Shown: piece after piece, positions 7,701 through 9,213 of the stretch | How the letters are laid out: every line of letters begins with the position of its first letter | Position numbering within the stretch: the stretch's first letter is position 1 | DNA from: CAZLBV01 sp964557845 | GTDB taxonomy: Bacteria > Acidobacteriota > Aminicenantia > Aminicenantales > Aminicenantaceae | Reading direction: 5' to 3' | Length of the DNA stretch: 9,213 nt | NCBI GenBank assembly: GCA_964557845.1 | Contig: CAZLBV010000225.1 | Location: 1-9,213 of the forward strand | Notes under the pieces: generated by a model | What the model was told of the DNA's origin: nothing | Database searches by the model: none | The model's input: only the letters and a program-made list of their open reading frames with translations | Program-made: the position numbers and the translations under genes

Positions 7701-7867
7701 ATGCCGGGATTTTCCGTGATGATATTGACTAAGGGAGCGTTAAGGTCAGGATATATATCCTTAGGCATACGGGTGTAGACGATAACGCCAAAAATGGACA
7801 CCAATATAACTAGAAAAATAGTAAGCAGCCTATGCTTAAGCGAATAGTCTATGAGCTTATCGATCAT
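4778..7867 (-). CDS. RND-family efflux permease, heavy-metal (CzcA/CusA-like) branch, with altered proton-relay residues
   Basis: The 1029-residue protein has standard RND length and its two-fold pseudo-repeat: TM1 about 13-31, a large periplasmic domain to 337, TM2-6 about 338-500, TM7 near 525-545, a second periplasmic domain, and TM8-12 from about 860. Family motifs include YPDLNAP near the N-terminus, PGMAAEDVE, TGTAE (598-602), QPIANK (652-657), GQFE, FGICVQND (922-929) and RPIIMT (959-964). These place it closest to HME-type pumps, which with an adaptor and outer-membrane channel expel metal ions in exchange for protons. Unusually, the TM4 motif reads KVANGS (399-404) where relatives have V-D-D/G/A, so the relay Asp is Asn402. 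Asp929 and Asp965 sit in TM10/TM11. A loop with H606, H608, H612 and H614 occupies a metal-site position. ATG at 7867 is preceded by GGGAG (7876-7880). It follows the adaptor by 29 bases. The substrate is not proven; a drug or organic substrate remains possible. Confidence 0.9.
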   Translation of the reverse strand: MIDKLIDYSLKHRLLTIFLVILVSIFGVIVYTRMPKDIYPDLNAPLVNIITENPGMAAEDVERLISFPLESLLNGAPNVTRVRSESATGDSVVTVEFEWGTDIYLARQIISSKLELVAGRLPLGTSSPILGPVSSRMGEVFEFAVVSDETDPMELRSIADWVIRYRLQGVPGVAFVINLGGFIKQFQVFLKPEMLKNYDITIGEVKEAIENSNRNFSGGIIMKKSQEILIKGEGRIETLDHIRNTVITSRNNVPVYVKDVADVRVGPKFRRESGSHNVQEAVYVTVEKQYGGDTLTTIQNTKNALKEIAQDLPENIKIKPFYDQSSLIKKSISHVEESILIGAILIILVMVFFMWNLRSSLIASLTIPFSILIALVLMHIFDIKLTVMSIGGLAIGIGKVANGSIIMVENIYRVLREKKGSDSTIALTSEAARDVGRFLFSANIIIILVFLPLLTLKGIEGAMFKPTAFAVAAALFGSLILNLTLKPVLASIFLTEKHIKDKKNPITEYLTKKYLMILNSSLDHKNTILVIFIILLIGAAVSYNFLGKEFVPPLDEGAILASTVMLPETSLEESIEMGKKVEKIFLSFPEVLSVSRTTGTAEASEHVHPVNHSHYNIELLPREKRKRGFDEITQAMRQELDKIPGLAYIFEQPIANKLAEMLTGTEGELSIKLFGSDLTVLNNYIEDIRNIVAEIEGVTDLQIEQTTGIPQLVIKLNREKLARFGIPVGNVADIIETAFNGIEATDIYEPDRITSVLIRLPEEYRNDEEAVRNLLIDAPNGERIPLSELAEITRSEGPQTIFRENLMRRKILLCNIEGRDIGGFVTETSKKIDSEIDLPLGYFVTFGGQFESQQRAMHHLTTLMIIVILIIFVILFSSFGSIWQAFLIILNIPTTLVGGILGLLIAGQTMNVSSTIGLIALFGICVQNDIILVAKINDFKKQGMSLRDSVVQGALTKFRPIIMTDLVMIVGVLPLALIVSTGAELHRPLAVVYIGGFFFAILLRLIVVPLLYETLGKVAEKFNKNDASI

Positions 7868-7896
7868 AAGATTTTCTCCCGTGTTCTAAAAGATGC

Positions 7897-9213
7897 TCAG
7901 TGGACCTGGCCTTTTTTAAGAAGGTCTTCATACATTTTGGATTTAAGCTGAAAATTACCATCGGTAACGACGATATCTCCTTCATTTAATCCACTCAAAA
8001 TCTCAACACTGTTGTTTTCTTTAGCCCCTATTTCTACTACATGAAGAAAAAATTTGTCGTCTTGTTTAACGAATACTATTTTTTCGTCCTTATCATCAAG
8101 GATGGCTTCTTCAGGAACAACTAAAACATCGGCAGCATGGTTCAAAAAAATTCCAATATCCGCGAACATGCCTGGTTTGAGTTTAAAATTTTTATTTTCC
8201 ATCTCGGCGCGAACGGTTATGGTCCTGGTCTCTTCATTCAATACATCACTTATGTAACAGATTTTTCCTGCGAATTTTTCCCCTGGATAGGCCGGCACCG
8301 AGGCATTAACATATTGGCCTTCTCTTATTTTTGCGATATCTTTTTCATAGAGATCGGCATCCACACACAGTATGGTAGGGTCCAGAATAGTCAGGATTTC
8401 CGTGGCCTGGTCGACCATCGCCCCGAGGATGGCTTTGTTTTCGATTATTTTTCCTCTTATAGGAGAGAAAAGGGTAATGACTGGATTGATCTGGTCTGTT
8501 TCAGAGATGGCTTTTATTTGAGTTTCAGTAAATCCCAAAACGTGCAGCTTCTTCTCTGCTGCGTTCAAATTGGCCTCAGCCACCTTATATTCTGCTTCAG
8601 CCACCAGATAATCTTTTTGGGCACCAGCTCCCCGGTCAAAAAGGCGTTTCTGCCTTTCATAGTTCACTTGAGCGAGTTCGAAATCGGCTCTTGCTTTGTA
8701 AAATTCGGATTTGGCGTTCCCGACTTCTTCACTTTGCAGTGTCACCAGTTGCTGACCAGGTTTGACCCAATCTCCGATACGGACATGGATTTGGGCGATT
8801 CTCGCGGGAAAGGCATAGCTGACAATGGCCATCCGGTAGGGATGAGCAATAACCTTTCCAGTGGCGGTAAGCTGTGATCTCAAAGGTTTGTATTCTGCCT
8901 TGATCGTTTTTATCTCGATCGCACTGTTTTCTTTTTCGGTAAGATTGATCTCGCTTACTCTTCCCCAACCTCTTCCCCTGTCATAGGTGTTTTTTCCTTG
9001 GCCTATTCCTGGTCCGCCTTGACCTCTGCCTGCTCCTTCCCCTTGTCTTAGAACCTGGTTTCGGCCACGCCCAAAGGGTTGAGTATCAGTCGCGGTTTTA
9101 CCGGCCTGTGATGAATTTAGGTTCGATCTTTGATCATTACCTGGTTTTCCTCCACAATAGATTCCAGCACTAATGAAAATGCATATAACAAAGAATTTGA
9201 CAAAACCGATAAT
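7897..9213 (-). CDS. Periplasmic adaptor (membrane fusion protein) of the RND pump, CusB/CzcB-like; 5' end beyond the window
   Basis: An open frame of 438 residues runs to the right edge with no stop, so the gene is 5'-truncated by the window. The last in-frame TTG (8883) is not the start: upstream codons give a hydrophobic stretch (in-window residues 7-19), Cys20 followed by Gly-Gly, a polar stretch, and a Gly/Arg-rich linker (48-85). Adaptor domains then follow in order: first lipoyl half (about 115-160, with GDWVKPGQQLVTL), alpha-helical hairpin (163-228, Ala/Glu/Lys-rich), second lipoyl half (243-277, LFSPIRGKI), beta-barrel (280-358, ending LKPGMFADIG) and membrane-proximal domain (362-425, VPEEAI and GDIVVTDGNFQLKS). 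It should bridge the permease and a TolC-like channel in the periplasm, perhaps as a lipoprotein, though the lipobox (GIYC) is atypical. No N-terminal Met/His cluster for metal hand-off, as in CusB, is visible. The channel gene is not in the window. Confidence 0.9.
   Translation of the reverse strand: MIGFVKFFVICIFISAGIYCGGKPGNDQRSNLNSSQAGKTATDTQPFGRGRNQVLRQGEGAGRGQGGPGIGQGKNTYDRGRGWGRVSEINLTEKENSAIEIKTIKAEYKPLRSQLTATGKVIAHPYRMAIVSYAFPARIAQIHVRIGDWVKPGQQLVTLQSEEVGNAKSEFYKARADFELAQVNYERQKRLFDRGAGAQKDYLVAEAEYKVAEANLNAAEKKLHVLGFTETQIKAISETDQINPVITLFSPIRGKIIENKAILGAMVDQATEILTILDPTILCVDADLYEKDIAKIREGQYVNASVPAYPGEKFAGKICYISDVLNEETRTITVRAEMENKNFKLKPGMFADIGIFLNHAADVLVVPEEAILDDKDEKIVFVKQDDKFFLHVVEIGAKENNSVEILSGLNEGDIVVTDGNFQLKSKMYEDLLKKGQVH

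Noticed and set aside
8137..8877. Long plus-strand open frame (246 codons) opposite the adaptor gene
   Set aside because: It lies wholly antisense to clear adaptor domains, is rich in Phe/Ser/Cys as expected from the complement of such a gene, matches no family I know and lacks a convincing Shine-Dalgarno.
8729..8968. Short minus-strand frame overlapping the adaptor in another register, suggesting a separate small gene or frameshift
   Set aside because: The adaptor's own frame remains open through the whole stretch and gives a coherent signal, linker and lipoyl domain, so no frameshift is needed.

Overview
The window reads as ordinary chromosomal DNA of a diderm (Gram-negative-type) bacterium with moderate GC content. 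The outer membrane is inferred from a periplasmic adaptor plus RND permease pair, which needs one. Peptide/amino-acid and organic-acid handling genes would suit a fermentative or amino-acid-using lifestyle, but I cannot assign a phylum from this sequence. Start codons are relaxed: two of the seven genes (mntP and the M29 peptidase) start at TTG behind good Shine-Dalgarno sequences. I see no RNA genes, CRISPR array, insertion sequence, attachment site or long repeat, and coding density is very high.

Plus strand, about 53-3542: a plausible sigma70-type promoter (53-81) precedes a tight four-gene cluster. It encodes a 72-residue DUF3311 membrane protein, a sodium:solute symporter of the MctP/YhjB-like branch (the two overlap as ATGA), an M20D amidohydrolase (hippurate/N-acyl-amino-acid hydrolase type), and the manganese exporter MntP. 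The first three look like an uptake-plus-hydrolysis unit: the symporter with its small partner imports a monocarboxylate or acylated amino acid and the cytoplasmic amidohydrolase releases or processes the amino acid. MntP sits 22 bases further on and may simply share the transcript.

Minus strand, 9213 down to 3569: a metal-type RND efflux operon enters from the right edge. The adaptor (CusB/CzcB-like) is truncated at its 5' end by the window edge. Its open frame runs through 9213 and encodes a signal-peptide-like segment, a possible lipidated Cys and a Gly/Arg-rich linker. The 1029-residue RND permease (CzcA/CusA-like) follows 29 bases later, then an M29-type aminopeptidase after another 60 bases. 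The two clusters converge with only 26 bases between stop codons and no visible terminator hairpin.

The most interesting signal is in the RND permease. The conserved TM4 aspartate(s) of the proton relay are replaced (Asn402-Gly403, with Lys399 nearby), while Asp929 and Asp965 appear in TM10 and TM11. A four-histidine loop (H606, H608, H612, H614) lies where CusA carries one of its copper-binding methionines. This points to a divergent metal-efflux pump with rearranged coupling residues. I do not see evidence for a wholly new multi-gene system.
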